Below, one piece after another: positions 63,343 to 64,000 of a DNA stretch of 64,000 nucleotides. The stretch comes from Nymphalis io (Eukaryota; Arthropoda; Insecta; Lepidoptera; Nymphalidae): NCBI RefSeq assembly GCF_905147045.1, contig NC_065916.1, positions 5,434,468 to 5,498,467 of the forward strand. The letters are read 5' to 3'. Numbering within the stretch: the stretch's first letter is position 1; each line of letters opens with the position of its first letter. The notes below the pieces were generated by a model. The model saw nothing but the letters and a program-made list of their open reading frames with translations, did no database searches and had not been told where the DNA came from. The position numbers were made by a program, and so were the translations under genes.

Positions 63343-64000
63343 ATTGACTGAAACCGCTAACCGATTTGATTAAATATTATTCACCAAACATTACACCGAC
63401 AAACTATTTGAATGGTGAATGAGTGAGCAGGCACATGAGATTTTTGATAAGATTTTTAAACGGAACGGAGAGACGCCGTTCCTGATCGTTCAGTAACTTA
63501 ACAATGTAACTTTGAAATTGCGAATTTACGATAAAAATATTTATTTATATATGATATAATTTGGCAATAAATTTAATTTTTAAAATCCATATAAAACGTT
63601 ACAAGGTTATGTCAACCGTTTATGTTTATATATCGAATCTACAGCGGCCGAACTTTTGTATTTATAAAGCAAGTACATGCTTATTAAAATCAATTAAAAC
63701 AAGATGACAGTATGATAGGTATCTTATAAAAAAAAAAAACTTACGTTGAAATAAAATTACCCGCTTGAAAGACCATTGATTTCTTTATGGAAAATAATAT
63801 GCTTATTTATATAATACTGAATTGTTTTGGTTATAGTACTGTTATTATAATATATAAACAGTTTAGTTTGACAAATTTTATTCTTTATTTAAATTTTAAA
63901 AAATCGTGTATTTTTTATTTTTTTGCTGGTCGTTCGATTTATTGTTTTCCCGCGCTTTTCGCACCAATAGTTCTAAATTCAAAAAACATTAATATTTTTA

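Larger units (their letters stand above)
62145..64000. other. Intergenic right end
   Basis: A GC-richer patch at 62,390-62,500 (GACGCGGCGGTGATTGC, CCCGTGGCTAGGCGG) and the TTTCCCGC sites suggest regulatory DNA. No gene was recognised. The short MITE at 63,240 is the only clear element. Confidence 0.35.

Overview
The window is eukaryotic. It is strongly AT-rich, its genes have short exons with GT..AG introns, and it is densely packed with short tRNA-derived and poly-A-tailed repeats. The repeat heads, such as GCCGAGATGGCCCAGTGG, and the Helitron-like and RTE-like fragments are typical of butterflies and moths. A nymphalid-type lepidopteran is the most likely source. This is inferred from recognised repeat sequence; no database search was run.

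Three protein-coding genes can be supported. (1) Gpat4, an ER glycerol-3-phosphate acyltransferase of the GPAT3/4 type, lies on the minus strand from 23,845 leftwards and runs off the left edge. Six exon positions are visible. The last one is represented by two alternative, phase-compatible exons (3,115-3,351 and 2,522-2,755). Both encode the catalytic NHTSPID block, so they look like mutually exclusive exons. (2) Mitochondrial ATP synthase subunit e lies on the plus strand at 24,251-26,511 in three exons. It is complete at 82 residues and divergent from Gpat4, with 405 bp between the two start codons. (3) A five-exon plus-strand gene at 41,554-60,112 encodes a predicted secreted 189-residue protein. 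I do not recognise it; it has a Lys/Ala-rich tail, and linkage of its first exon to the rest is inferred.

Everything else is introns, intergenic DNA and repeats. Four short interspersed families dominate. Family A is a ~300 bp tRNA-derived SINE, Metulj-like. Family B is a ~290 bp poly-A-tailed element whose 3' end resembles that of a LINE in the same window. Family C is a ~350 bp tRNA-derived SINE. Family D is a tRNA-derived SINE with an ATT-type tail. There are also decayed LINEs (a jockey/CR1-like reverse transcriptase at 47,340-48,645 and RTE-like 3' ends), Helitron-like pieces, a hAT-type MITE, a TA-flanked MITE, a 1.3 kb terminal-inverted-repeat element and several microsatellites. Many insertions are nested, with readable target-site duplications, so relative ages can be read.

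Layout: 1-2.5 kb downstream Gpat4 intron; 2.5-8.4 kb Gpat4 exons; 8.4-23.7 kb giant Gpat4 intron 1 full of repeats; 23.85-24.25 kb shared promoter; 24.25-26.7 kb subunit e gene; 26.7-41.5 kb intergenic repeats; 41.5-60.2 kb unknown secreted gene with a ~15 kb first intron; 60.2-64 kb intergenic. No rRNA, CRISPR, genuine tRNA or prokaryotic feature was seen.
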